Source: a virus. From it: 35,811 nucleotides of DNA. Shown piece after piece: positions 14,720 to 21,919 of this stretch. The position numbers were made by a program, and so were the translations under genes. The notes beneath the pieces are model-generated. The model had not been told where the DNA came from and searched no databases. It saw only the letters and a list, made by a program, of their open reading frames with translations. The first letter of the stretch is position 1. Each line of letters opens with the position of its first letter. Location of the stretch: the IMG/VR virus record IMGVR_UViG_3300006875_000061, positions 1 through 35,811 of that record. One strand, 5' to 3'.

Positions 14720-15118
14720 CTAAGCAAATCCTTCTCCTTTCTCAATCAGCACCCAAGTATTATCTCCATGTCTTTGATATGTTCCTGAACGCAACGGGAG
14801 GTTCAAATCAGCCAGCCACTCAACATTCGGTTCTTTCTTTGCCAATCGCTCAAACTTCATCAGCGTTGGGTATTCCTCAAATTCCAAGTTGCTATCTCCC
14901 ATATAAAATTGCTTTCCGTCTTTCAGTATTACCCACCCGCCAAATCCGTTATACATTCTCGTATTTAATGGGAGTTTATCAACTGTGGCTGGACAGCAAA
15001 GGCAACCTCCCGTTCCTCCCTCAATAGCAGGCTTCCACCACGCAGGGTTACTACTGCTAACAGCAGCCTTATGCAATGCGGGGGTCGGTGCTTCGTTTGA
15101 TACTTTTTTCTTTGTCAT
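14720..15118 (-). CDS. cassette gene 3, ORF whose start lies in the previous attC
   Basis: A 132-aa protein of unknown function with a possible metal or disulfide motif (GGTGGCLCCPA) and a compact C-terminal domain (LNLPLRSGTYQRHGDNTWVL). The start codon and first 20 residues (MTKKKVSNEAPTPALHKAAV) lie in site E, upstream of the crossover at V20 (GTT, 15059-15061). They therefore belong to the neighbouring cassette; only residues from about V20 on belong to this one. The next in-frame Met is residue 55, after the WWKPAIEGGTGGCLCCP region, so the cassette seems to need the borrowed start. Boundary pair GTTAGCAGTA and TACTGCTAAC, 10 bp exact. Confidence 0.7.
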   Translation of the reverse strand: MTKKKVSNEAPTPALHKAAVSSSNPAWWKPAIEGGTGGCLCCPATVDKLPLNTRMYNGFGGWVILKDGKQFYMGDSNLEFEEYPTLMKFERLAKKEPNVEWLADLNLPLRSGTYQRHGDNTWVLIEKGEGFA

Positions 15119-15187
15119 AAAATTCGTTTTTCAAATTAAGGTCTGTGCTATTAAGCCCGCACTGACATAAGGCTGCAAACCGTTATC
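15055..15187 (-). repeat. attC-like site E carrying a start codon
   Basis: TAACAGCAGCCTTATG (15058-15073) pairs with CATAAGGCTGCaaaccGTTA (15166-15185), then TGCGGG with CCCGCA further in. The long terminal loop holds the ATG at 15118 of the gene at 14720-15118. Inner sequence is shared with site G (GCGGGGGT, then GTGCTTCGT), so E and G are related and both encode a similar leader. Confidence 0.8.
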
Positions 15188-15271
15188 GGCAAGCGGGTGC
15201 AGTCCTTCGTATCAAGTGCAGAGAGGAAAATTTGAATTAAAAAATCCTCCCCGCAAATGATTGAATTATGA

Positions 15272-15334
15272 TTACTTCTTCGGCTTTTTTGGCTTCGGTT
15301 TTGGCATCGGCATTGTCATTGGTTTCTTAGCCAT
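15272..15334 (-). CDS. possible 20-aa Lys/Pro-rich peptide
   Basis: A 20-codon frame encodes MAKKPMTMPMPKPKPKKPKK, a very basic proline-alternating peptide. It lies in the same cassette as the gene at 15385-15777, between that gene and site E, in a stretch that is otherwise noncoding. The regular Lys-Pro pattern is unlikely from random AT-rich sequence, and I recall similar short Lys/Pro peptides in Bacteroidota genomes, but there is no strong ribosome site. It could also be a remnant. Confidence 0.4.
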   Translation of the reverse strand: MAKKPMTMPMPKPKPKKPKK

Positions 15335-15384
15335 GATATTTGCGTTTAATTGTTATGCTGAAATTTATAGGCGTTCAGCTTCTC

Positions 15385-15777
15385 CTATTTTAATTTTACT
15401 TCATCATTAGTCAGCCATTTGTGATTTGTCATCTTCATTCCGTCTTTCATCACCACATCTGAAAGCATTGCAGGAAGTGAGTAACTTTTTACAGTTGCCG
15501 TTCCTCCTTTCATTCCGTCCATGTGATTTACAAGCACTTCAATATTACTCCCTTCTTTGATTACTTTTGATTTTGCATCATCCTTATTGTAATCAATTGA
15601 AAAATTGTCTTTCAATTTCTTCTTTGCATCATCCCTGTTTGATTGTGCTTCTAAAGAGCGGTCAACCGCCCATTGTTTAAGTGCTTCATCATCATATAAT
15701 GCTTGAGCCGATTTTACTACTTGGTCGTAACTCTGTATCAGGTTAGCCAGTTTTTGTTTTGATGTATCTTTTGCCAT
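15385..15777 (-). CDS. cassette gene 2, hypothetical
   Basis: A 130-aa protein of unknown function. The first half is a long charged helix (LANLIQSYDQVVKSAQALYD; AQSNRDDAKKKLKDNFSIDY), probably a coiled coil. The second half is beta-like (SNIEVLVNHMDGMKGGTATV; LSDVVMKDGMKMTNHKWLTN). It has its own ATG, 114 bp after the cassette start, and its stop is about 200 bp from site E, leaving room for the small peptide at 15272-15334. Boundary pair GTTATCGGC and GCCGATAAC, 9 bp exact. Confidence 0.7.
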   Translation of the reverse strand: MAKDTSKQKLANLIQSYDQVVKSAQALYDDEALKQWAVDRSLEAQSNRDDAKKKLKDNFSIDYNKDDAKSKVIKEGSNIEVLVNHMDGMKGGTATVKSYSLPAMLSDVVMKDGMKMTNHKWLTNDEVKLK

Positions 15778-15886
15778 TTTATTTTATAATTTAATTGTTA
15801 ATGATTTAATGATTTGCCCACGCTATTTTTAATTCAAATTTTCTTTCCGTCTTCGTATCAACTTTTGTCGTGAGAAGTCCGCCAGC

Positions 15887-16019
15887 CGATAACAGCACCT
15901 AAAACGAAGGCGGGGGTTCTCTGCCTCTTATAAAAATTTGTAGTAGTTTGAAATTCATTGCTTCGTATTTAGTTTAGTGGTTAATCTCCCCGCCTTCGTT
16001 TAGCTGCAAATCGTTATAG
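15887..16019 (-). repeat. attC-like site F
   Basis: TAACAGCACCTAAA-A-CGAAGGCGGGG (15890-15916) pairs with CCCCGCCTTCG-TTTAGCTGC followed by TCGTTA (ends 16016), with one unpaired A. The central part contains a short frame (MNFKLLQIFIRG...) that runs into the arm but stops at TAG before the crossover, unlike sites E and G. It retains the GAACCCCCGC word of site G. Confidence 0.8.
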
Positions 16020-16025
16020 CCAATG

Positions 16026-16598
16026 CTACGACAGCGATACAGCGGACACTTCATAAGGCTTTGGCTTTAGGTGTTTCGGTAAATACAATGGATGCTTTGG
16101 CGTTCCATCGTTTGACAATTCAATGTAGTGAAGTGGTTTGCTAATCCACGACAAAGGCTTCCAATTATGGTCTAATCGCTTTTGCAATTTGTCCACTATT
16201 GCACTATTCCCCCATGCACAAACAACCAAGTGTGCAAGTGCCGACATTCTTCTAAACCACTTTTCATTTTCAACGCCTACAACAAATGGAGCCTTCAGTA
16301 AGTCTTTCGGGTTTGTGGCTCTTAATGCAAACAAGTTCACAACGTAAATTCCACCATATCCCCAATCCTTGGCAAAGCCCATACATCTTCGAATAGTCGG
16401 GTCGTCTTTTTCTGCATCAGCCGTTGAAGGATTTAGCATTATGAATAATACTCTCGGTTTATTTTCATCCCAAACACGACAAAGGGAATAGCGATACTTT
16501 TCGCAATCAGACAGAACAGCACTGGCTATAACAGCACCCTTGCAAAAGCGGGGGTTCTGTGCTTCGTCTGATACATTTGTGGTTAAATCATTGTTCAT
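16026..16598 (-). CDS. cassette gene 1, DUF1643 family protein with attC-borne start
   Basis: A 190-aa protein of the DUF1643 family; the core SDCEKYRYSLCRVWDENKPR and FIMLNPSTADAEKDDPTIRR, then CMGFAKDWGYGG and VNLFALRATNP, is characteristic. The biochemical role of the family is not established. The start codon and residues 1-22 (MNNDLTTNVSDEAQNPRFCK...) lie in site G; the crossover falls at V23 (GTT, 16530-16532). The family domain begins only a few residues later with no intervening Met, so initiation must occur in the attC. The leader resembles that of the gene at 14720-15118 (VSNEAP.PAL.KAAV against VSDEAQNPRFCKGAV). Boundary pair GTTATAGCCA and TGGCTATAAC, 10 bp exact. Confidence 0.85.
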   Translation of the reverse strand: MNNDLTTNVSDEAQNPRFCKGAVIASAVLSDCEKYRYSLCRVWDENKPRVLFIMLNPSTADAEKDDPTIRRCMGFAKDWGYGGIYVVNLFALRATNPKDLLKAPFVVGVENEKWFRRMSALAHLVVCAWGNSAIVDKLQKRLDHNWKPLSWISKPLHYIELSNDGTPKHPLYLPKHLKPKPYEVSAVSLS

Positions 16599-16655
16599 CT
16601 TTCTAATTCAATTTTGTGGTTAAGTTCCCCGCCTTCGCAAGGCTGCAACTATTAT
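16526..16655 (-). repeat. attC-like site G at the primase stop codon
   Basis: TAACAGCACCCTTGC (16529-16543) pairs with GCAAGGCTGC (16637-16646), and GCGGGG pairs with CCCCGC, with unpaired AAAA and CTTC opposite each other. The primase-proximal box is degenerate (GCAACTATTA in place of the usual CGTTA) and overlaps the TAA stop of the primase. This is the outer boundary of the array. The loop contains the ATG of the DUF1643 gene. Confidence 0.75.
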
Positions 16656-19600
16656 ATCGCCCCCTCCATCTCCATTTCCATTTGAGGATCATTATTTTTA
16701 AGGTTTACACCTAGCTCATCATATTTAAAAACATAAGCGCTGCTTACACCATCCTCAAAGCCGGTGGCTTTAATAAGCCCAACAAAAGCCTTGTGCCCGT
16801 GTATGTATGTTTTTAGTGAGCTCATGGCCATACCATTATGCCCGTGCTGCTTGCGGTGCATTTCCATATAAAGCGGATGCACCTTGGTAAACCTCATATA
16901 AAGCAGGCGGGTTGGTTTGTCAAGCACCACCGTTTTTTGCTCGGTGCGGTTAAGCATAATTTTAATCTCCTGGGCAGTATCAACCTTAAAATCAGTTTCA
17001 ACAGAGCGCAAGCCATCCCAGTTAATGCGCTTATCACGAAACAAAAACTCAATCATCATCCAGAACTGGCTCAACGCTTCACTTTCACTTATCTGTGCGC
17101 TCTGCTCAATAATCATGGCTTTACTTAGCTTGTAAATTTCCTTATAAGTAAAAGGCAGTGGCAGCACATCTTCCAGCACCTTGGCCGCAGTAATAACAGT
17201 AATAAAGTTGCGCAGTATCCGCTCATTATAATCTTCCAGCTCCTCCTTCATGGCGGTAAACTGCTCCTGAAAAACGGTGGCAAACTTCGCCTCCATCAAA
17301 TCGCGGTATTTGATCACATCAGCTATAACCCCGCTCAGTCCGCTTTCCTCCATCTGCTTAAGCTCGCTGTAAGCCTTTGTTGTATCTGTTTTACCTTGCC
17401 AGTCCTCTCTGCGAAAGGTAAGCAGCAGCGAGCGGGTAAAAAGCGCATTATCATCAAGCGTTGGCAGGTATTGCCCCGAAATAACACAGGCGCTGTTTAC
17501 CTTGGTGCTTTCGGTGCGGTTATCGCGGCTCATTACACCCTTCTCGTGCCCGATACCATCATAAGCAGATTTCAAAGCCTGAAAGCGCTTCTGGTCAATC
17601 ATGTCATTATACTCATCAAACCAAACAATGCTGTTGCGGGCGCGGGCAAGCTTGCGGTAAAAACCTACATTGGTTCCTGCTGTAAGGTTAAAGCCCGGCT
17701 GCGAGTTCCAGAAAATATTATTTAAGCTCCAGCCAAGCTGCGATTTACCACTACCCTTCTCACCAAACAAAAACAGGTGCGGGAAAATCTTGTATTTGCT
17801 GTAAATCATATCCCTGAAAAGCGCTGCCAGCAAAAAAGCAACTCCAAAGCGCCCCTTATCGCCATACGCCTCAACCATTAGCTTAGCCCAGCGCTCAAAA
17901 TTGTTTTTAGGGGTGTGGGTAAACTTAAACCATCTGTCATTTTCATATTGATCATCCTCCTCACGCACATCGGCATAAATGGTAGAAAAGGCAGGCAAAA
18001 AGAAGTGCTTATCCTTATGCATAACCACCCCGTGCTGATTTACGCGCATAAAAGCACCATTATAAATACCATCGCTAAAGGCATAAAAACCTTCCGGCTG
18101 CCAGCCAAGCGTTTTTAACTCCTCGCAAAGCGGAAACTTATCTGCTATTTTAGCCACTATTTTATTTAAGTGTGCAGCGTTGCCCTCAAAGAGATAGTTG
18201 CCTTCATTAAAAACGGTTTCTTTAAATTGCTGCACGCCAACAAGCGCCTTGCTTTGTAAGTCCAGTACTTTATTAAGCCTGCCATTATCAATCTCAACAA
18301 GGCGCTTATTATCCATCTTGCTGTAAATATGGTGTAATGGCTTCATTATAAAATTGCTTACCGGCTTAAAGTCTATTGCGCCCACATTCCAAAAATAATA
18401 GCCCGCGTTACCCTTCTCAGAAAGCTCGTAAAAACCATTCTTTTCGAACTCCTCACGGTTTACACCCTTTGGTAATGGCTTATCAGTTGGGGCAATAACT
18501 TCGTCAAAAATTTCGCTTTTGTGGTTAAACACCTCGCGCTTAAAATCTTTTGAATCAAGTGCGCATATTTTAGCAACGCTTTTGCAGTAATCATTTACAA
18601 TAATATCATCATCAATACGGCAAATCAGGTCAACCATTTCGTTAAAGAGTTCGCTTTTTTCGCGTATGTTTTTAATCAGTTTTGTTTTTACATCGGCAAA
18701 GTGCAGGATGGCATCGGTATGCATACCATGTATCTGAGCATACACATCTTCTGCCGGTGCTGTGGATCTGAAAAAATCATCCGGATCTAATCCTTCAGGT
18801 AAAATAACACACTCGGCAGTAAAGCCTGCCGCAATGGCAATGGGCAGGTTTTTAATAAGTGCGTTGCGCCCTGCCTTGTCGGCATCGTAAATAAAAACAA
18901 GGTGGTTGCAGTATTTTTTGAGCAGGCGGCACTGGGCAGGAGTTAAAGCGGTGCCGCAGGGAGCCACTGTATTTTCTAATCCAAAGCCGTGCATGCTTAC
19001 CACATCCCAGTTACCCTCTGCAACATAGGCAAAACCCTTTTCGCGTATTTTGCTTTTGGACAAATTGAGTCCAAAAAGTTCGTTTCCCTTTATAAATACA
19101 GATGTTTCGCCTGTGTTTAAATATTTGGCGGCTTCCTTTTCTCCGCTCAGGTCGCGGCCGCTAAATCCAACCACCATATTTTTCTCATTGTGTATTGGAA
19201 ACATAAGGCGGTTGCGGAATACATCGTATTTTTTCCCCTTACTCTCGCGTATAAGATCAAGGTCCTGCAACTGCTGCGCATTTTGACCGGCAAGCTGTGC
19301 CGCTTTAATCAGGTTATCCCAACCATCGGCAGCAAAACCAAGGTTAAACTTTTCAGCAAGTTCTTTAGAGCAGCGCAGTGCACCCTTTGGCGCATCAATC
19401 AAACGCTCATGGTAGTAGTTAGATGCCCATGCGTTAATATCGGTAAGGCGCTGGGTGCTTTCCATCTTTGCTTTGTAGGCAACAGCCTGCTCACTTTCAT
19501 CATACTCAACAACAATATTGTGGTTGTGTGCCAGTATTTTTATAGCCTCCAGCCACTCAACACCCTCTTTGTGCATTACAAAATTAACAGGGCTGTTACC

Positions 19601-19795
19601 ACCTTTGCCGCAGCCAAAGCATTTATAAATCCCTTTGGCTATGCTAACATTAAAGCTTGGTGTTTTCTCATCATGAAAAGGGCAGCAGCTTCCATAGTTG
19701 GCTCCCTTCTTTTTAAGGTCAACTCCATAGCGGTTTATTACCGTTACAAGGTCTAATTCATAAACTTTATCAATAGTGGAAGGCGAAATGAGCAT
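16652..19795 (-). CDS. primase-helicase (CHC2 zinc finger, TOPRIM, P-loop helicase)
   Basis: The 1047-aa main replication protein. Zinc finger of the CHC2 type: C38 and H41 (CCPFHDEKTPSF), C59 and C62 (YKCFGCGKGG). The bacterial-type primase core spans about 120-250 and the TOPRIM domain 255-335, with E260 (YVAEGNWD) and the D304/D306 pair (IYDADKAGR). The C-terminal half is a helicase-like ATPase: Walker A GEKGSGKS at 678-685, Walker B IVWFDEY with D727/E728. A following SRDNRTESTKVNSACVISGQ resembles sensor segments of SF3/D5-like or MCM-like phage helicases. It makes primers and probably opens the fork. Upstream is a small TM protein; downstream the stop codon merges into the first attC site. 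Confidence 0.9.
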   Translation of the reverse strand: MLISPSTIDKVYELDLVTVINRYGVDLKKKGANYGSCCPFHDEKTPSFNVSIAKGIYKCFGCGKGGNSPVNFVMHKEGVEWLEAIKILAHNHNIVVEYDESEQAVAYKAKMESTQRLTDINAWASNYYHERLIDAPKGALRCSKELAEKFNLGFAADGWDNLIKAAQLAGQNAQQLQDLDLIRESKGKKYDVFRNRLMFPIHNEKNMVVGFSGRDLSGEKEAAKYLNTGETSVFIKGNELFGLNLSKSKIREKGFAYVAEGNWDVVSMHGFGLENTVAPCGTALTPAQCRLLKKYCNHLVFIYDADKAGRNALIKNLPIAIAAGFTAECVILPEGLDPDDFFRSTAPAEDVYAQIHGMHTDAILHFADVKTKLIKNIREKSELFNEMVDLICRIDDDIIVNDYCKSVAKICALDSKDFKREVFNHKSEIFDEVIAPTDKPLPKGVNREEFEKNGFYELSEKGNAGYYFWNVGAIDFKPVSNFIMKPLHHIYSKMDNKRLVEIDNGRLNKVLDLQSKALVGVQQFKETVFNEGNYLFEGNAAHLNKIVAKIADKFPLCEELKTLGWQPEGFYAFSDGIYNGAFMRVNQHGVVMHKDKHFFLPAFSTIYADVREEDDQYENDRWFKFTHTPKNNFERWAKLMVEAYGDKGRFGVAFLLAALFRDMIYSKYKIFPHLFLFGEKGSGKSQLGWSLNNIFWNSQPGFNLTAGTNVGFYRKLARARNSIVWFDEYNDMIDQKRFQALKSAYDGIGHEKGVMSRDNRTESTKVNSACVISGQYLPTLDDNALFTRSLLLTFRREDWQGKTDTTKAYSELKQMEESGLSGVIADVIKYRDLMEAKFATVFQEQFTAMKEELEDYNERILRNFITVITAAKVLEDVLPLPFTYKEIYKLSKAMIIEQSAQISESEALSQFWMMIEFLFRDKRINWDGLRSVETDFKVDTAQEIKIMLNRTEQKTVVLDKPTRLLYMRFTKVHPLYMEMHRKQHGHNGMAMSSLKTYIHGHKAFVGLIKATGFEDGVSSAYVFKYDELGVNLKNNDPQMEMEMEGAI

Positions 19796-19811
19796 ATAGG
19801 GGTTTTGTATA

Positions 19812-20201
19812 TTAAAGGTTTATAAATAATAGTGCCGCGGCTATAGCCACAATAATTACTACCGCACTTACGGTAATAACCTCGGCAATAAAATCGCGGG
19901 GCGCATTTTTCTGCGCATTAATAGCCGCAAGCTCTGCAGCCTTATCAGCAGCAGCCTGATGGGCAGCCTGCACCATTTTCTCCACTCTTCTTTTAAAGCT
20001 GTCCGGGTCAAGATTATAAGGGCGGTTGCCCTCATTTACAAAGCGGGCGGTGCGCCTCCATGCTTTATCAAGTTGTGTGTAAATCTCGTCAAGCTCGTGC
20101 TCAGGAGTTTTGGCAAGTATTGCCTGTTTAAATTGCTCAACATAAATGGCAAGCTGGTTGCCATATTTTTCTGCTGCCCTTTCTGTAATTCTGCTATTCA
20201 T
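19812..20201 (-). CDS. hypothetical protein with C-terminal transmembrane anchor
   Basis: A 129-aa protein with a helical, charged N-terminal region (AAEKYGNQLAIYVEQFKQAI; LDEIYTQLDKAWRRTARFVN) and a single C-terminal membrane helix at about 107-128 (VITVSAVVIIVAIAAALLFI). It would be tail-anchored with its bulk in the cytoplasm. It lies in the replication operon directly upstream of the primase. A role in tying replication to the membrane or in host control is possible but not shown. Confidence 0.7.
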   Translation of the reverse strand: MNSRITERAAEKYGNQLAIYVEQFKQAILAKTPEHELDEIYTQLDKAWRRTARFVNEGNRPYNLDPDSFKRRVEKMVQAAHQAAADKAAELAAINAQKNAPRDFIAEVITVSAVVIIVAIAAALLFINL

Positions 20202-20240
20202 TTATTTTTAATTATGAGCGCAAATACACTGCGCTGTGGT

Positions 20241-20492
20241 TTATATCTGGTAAAGTGCGCGGCCTCCGCGCAGGTAAATTTCCTGCAGCTTATTTATTAC
20301 TAGCTGAGCGCGGCTGTGGCTTTCAATATTCACAGCAAAATCAATCATATTAAGCTTGCCCTGCTTTTTATTAAATTGTATTATTTTACAGGTTGTTTTT
20401 CCTTCCTCCTGAGTAATTGTAAATATTCCGGCAGCAGGATCTCCGTTTAGTATTTGCATAATGCTGGTTTCGCTTTTTTCTACTGCGCGCAT
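20241..20492 (-). CDS. small early hypothetical protein
   Basis: An 83-aa protein starting at the ATG at 20492 (MRAVEKSETSIMQILNGDPA), two nt after the stop of the 53-aa gene (TAATTATG). An earlier in-frame start at 20528 would run through that gene and is less likely. It looks alpha/beta (GIFTITQEEGKTTCKIIQFN; SHSRAQLVINKLQEIYLRGG); the last part has a helical, Arg-containing end. No family recognised. A short AGCGCA/TGCGCT hairpin lies after it at 20217-20235. Confidence 0.6.
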   Translation of the reverse strand: MRAVEKSETSIMQILNGDPAAGIFTITQEEGKTTCKIIQFNKKQGKLNMIDFAVNIESHSRAQLVINKLQEIYLRGGRALYQI

Positions 20493-20494
20493 AA

Positions 20495-20656
20495 TTATTG
20501 CTGTGTTTGGTATGCATAACGGCCCCATCCGGTTGCCTTCTTTTTTTCAAATAGCTTTTTGCGCAGCTTTTCTATATCTGCACCGGGCTTAGCAAATACC
20601 ACTGTTTTTTCATCCAAGCGATATGGCACAAGATTTTCGGGTTGCGGGTTTTTCAT
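20495..20656 (-). CDS. 53-aa early protein, tightly overlapped
   Basis: A 53-codon gene: MKNPQPENLVPYRLDEKTVV ... then FAKPGADIEKLRKKLFEKKK and ATGWGRYAYQTQQ. Its ATG overlaps the stop of the upstream gene (ATGA at 20653-20656), and the next gene starts 2 nt after its stop. It fills an otherwise empty interval, and its composition is that of a real protein, with a basic helix and a Trp/Tyr-rich end. Function unknown; the basic C-terminal half could bind nucleic acid. Confidence 0.7.
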   Translation of the reverse strand: MKNPQPENLVPYRLDEKTVVFAKPGADIEKLRKKLFEKKKATGWGRYAYQTQQ

Positions 20657-20874
20657 TTGTTGCGGGTGTTAAAGTTTGGGCTCTCAAATGTTTCAATGGT
20701 AGCATCGTGCTCATCGTGCAAGGCAACTCTGTAATCGCTTTGCTTATGCTTAAGCCCGATAATAAGAGCGGGGATGTCTGCAATCATATCCATGTATTTA
20801 TCAAATGTGCGCTCGCCATACAGTTTATCGGGGCGGGCTTTTGTGTACTCGGTAATTTTTAGTTTGTAAGGCAT
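20653..20874 (-). CDS. small early hypothetical protein
   Basis: A 73-aa protein (MPYKLKITEYTKARPDKLYG ... MDMIADIPALIIGLKHKQSD ... YRVALHDEHDATIETFESPN) of unknown function. A helix with a hydrophobic face around residues 27-42 is flanked by polar, charged parts. It lies after the DUF4406 gene with a 38-bp gap and overlaps the next gene by 4 bp (ATGA), so they are translationally coupled. Confidence 0.6.
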   Translation of the reverse strand: MPYKLKITEYTKARPDKLYGERTFDKYMDMIADIPALIIGLKHKQSDYRVALHDEHDATIETFESPNFNTRNK

Positions 20875-20912
20875 TTGGGGTATTGTTTTTGGTTTGGAGG
20901 TTTTGTTTAGTG

Positions 20913-21269
20913 CTATAAATCAGCAGTAGCCCGCGAGTTTGCATAAGCAGCAAGATCGTTGCAGGCAAATCTTACAGGTATTCCAAGCTCATCAGCCAGC
21001 TCAATTTCCATTTTTGCGCCTTTGCTGTTTTGCCAGCCATCCAGCACCATAAGATAATCTACATTTTGAGTGCGTATAGCTTTAAGGCACTCATCCATAT
21101 AATCATCGTGAGTAAAGCCTGTGGTATCTATTCCTTCAAATAAATCGTGCGGAACAATGGTATCATAACCCATTTCAGTTAAAATAACTTCCACTGCCCT
21201 GAACTCATCAAGGTTAAGCCCCGGCATATCGGTAATAGGTCCGCAGATGTATGCTTTAAGTTTGCTCAT
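20913..21269 (-). CDS. DUF4406-family protein (nucleoside deoxyribosyltransferase-like)
   Basis: A 118-aa protein. The opening KAYICGPITDMPGLNLDEF, then FRAVEVILTEMGYDTIVPHD and the closing VDYLMVLDGWQNSKGAKMEI with ELADELGIPVRF are the signature of DUF4406, a phage-associated branch of the nucleoside 2-deoxyribosyltransferase-like fold. Relatives may act on nucleotides or NAD-derived ligands; the exact reaction is not known. Glu94 within AKMEIELA would correspond to the catalytic Glu of the deoxyribosyltransferases. It lies in the early operon, consistent with nucleotide metabolism or counter-defence. The ATG overlaps the upstream stop. Confidence 0.8.
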   Translation of the reverse strand: MSKLKAYICGPITDMPGLNLDEFRAVEVILTEMGYDTIVPHDLFEGIDTTGFTHDDYMDECLKAIRTQNVDYLMVLDGWQNSKGAKMEIELADELGIPVRFACNDLAAYANSRATADL

Positions 21270-21526
21270 GCTGATAGTATTTGGTTTAATTGGTTTAATT
21301 GTTTTTGATTGTGCCCGTTTTTGGGTATAAGCAGCGCTACCTTTTCGGCATTTTTGCGCACCCAGTTTTTTAGCACCTGCTCGTTGCTGTAATATGTTGC
21401 GTATTTTTTTACTTCTTCATAAGCGCTGCGCACCTGCATTGTAGTATTGCCTTTGCAGCTGTTAAGCAACATGGCTCTCTGCTTTAAAAGCGAGCACAAA
21501 AACTGAGATGTGGAGTTGGTTGCCAT
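21266..21526 (-). CDS. small early hypothetical protein
   Basis: An 86-aa protein from the ATG at 21526 (MATNSTSQFLCSLLKQRAML). The triplet three codons upstream in the same frame is a TTG overlapping the previous stop and is not chosen. The sequence is helical with polar linkers (AYEEVKKYATYYSNEQVLKN; WVRKNAEKVALLIPKNGHNQ) and ends QLNQLNQILSA. It follows the Cro-like gene with the stop and start nearly touching (TAATATG). Function unknown. Confidence 0.6.
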   Translation of the reverse strand: MATNSTSQFLCSLLKQRAMLLNSCKGNTTMQVRSAYEEVKKYATYYSNEQVLKNWVRKNAEKVALLIPKNGHNQKQLNQLNQILSA

Positions 21527-21527
21527 A

Positions 21528-21761
21528 TTAATCAAGTTGATCTATTGCAATCTCCAGCGCTTTTGCTTTTTTCTGGTCGGCAGCCGCTTTTTCGGTTACC
21601 AGTTGAATTATGCGGGGTATAATATCATGATGGTCGGGCGCGATTCCGTTTAATACCCGCTCAATCCATGCAATGCTTTTACCCTTTTCATCTGCCACCA
21701 CCGCTTTAATTTCGGGGGTGGTTTTGGCTTTCAGTTTATTAAGTTTTGCTTTGGTTATCAT
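21528..21761 (-). CDS. Cro-like small DNA-binding protein, first early gene
   Basis: A 77-aa protein whose middle (TPEIKAVVADEKGKSIAWIE then RVLNGIAPDHHDIIPRIIQL) has the arrangement of a short helix-turn-helix followed by 'VLNG' and a helix, as in many small Bacteroidota phage and mobile-element regulators. It is the first gene downstream of the early leftward promoter and divergent from the repressor, the position of Cro in a lambda-type switch. The last 20 residues are charged (KAAADQKKAKALEIAIDQLD). The DNA-binding call is by pattern only. Confidence 0.55.
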   Translation of the reverse strand: MITKAKLNKLKAKTTPEIKAVVADEKGKSIAWIERVLNGIAPDHHDIIPRIIQLVTEKAAADQKKAKALEIAIDQLD

Positions 21762-21832
21762 TTATGGCACGCTTTTAGATTAGTTTGTATTTACTTTTTA
21801 AAATGTGTTGTTTTTGCTTTTAAAAAACTTTG

Positions 21833-21863
21833 CAAATGTTTAATTAATGTTTGAAATATCAAA
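21833..21863 (-). promoter_or_regulatory. early leftward promoter (Bacteroidota type)
   Basis: Read on the minus strand, TTTG (21863-21860) is followed after exactly 19 nt by AACATTTG (21840-21833), close to the Bacteroidota -33 TTTG and -7 TAnnTTTG. Transcription would start near 21826, about 65 nt before the ATG at 21761. The spacing equals that at 22457-22487 and 23474-23504. Confidence 0.65.
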
Positions 21864-21875
21864 AGAAAAGCAAAG

Positions 21876-21894
21876 GTTTTATTAAACATAAAAC
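21876..21894. promoter_or_regulatory. inverted repeat in the divergent control region
   Basis: GTTTTAT and ATAAAAC flank a 5-nt centre (TAAAC). The repeat lies between the divergent Cro-like and repressor genes, just upstream of the early promoter, where an operator is expected. The AT-rich sequence lowers its weight. Confidence 0.4.
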
Positions 21895-21919
21895 ACAACT
21901 ATTTGATTTACAAACGGAT

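Larger units (their letters stand above)
13319..16657 (-). mobile_element. integron-like cassette array inside the phage
   Basis: Six cassettes, each holding a small minus-strand gene (one also a possible 20-codon ORF) and ending in an attC-like folded site, lie between the primase stop codon and the recombinase start. At every cassette the first 8-10 bases are the reverse complement of those preceding its closing site, for example GTTAGCAGTA with TACTGCTAAC. This is the signature of cassettes that circularise and reinsert at GTT. The word ATATAATAGTT at 13319-13329 recurs inverted at 16647-16657 and bounds the array. No IntI-type gene is present, so formally it is an array of attC sites with an Xer-type neighbour. 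The genes probably ride on transcription from the primase operon. Confidence 0.85.

Noticed and set aside
19190-19756. Plus-strand 188-aa frame opposite the primase N-terminus
   Set aside because: It is antisense to the zinc finger and primase core, which are clearly coding, and has random-like hydrophobic composition.
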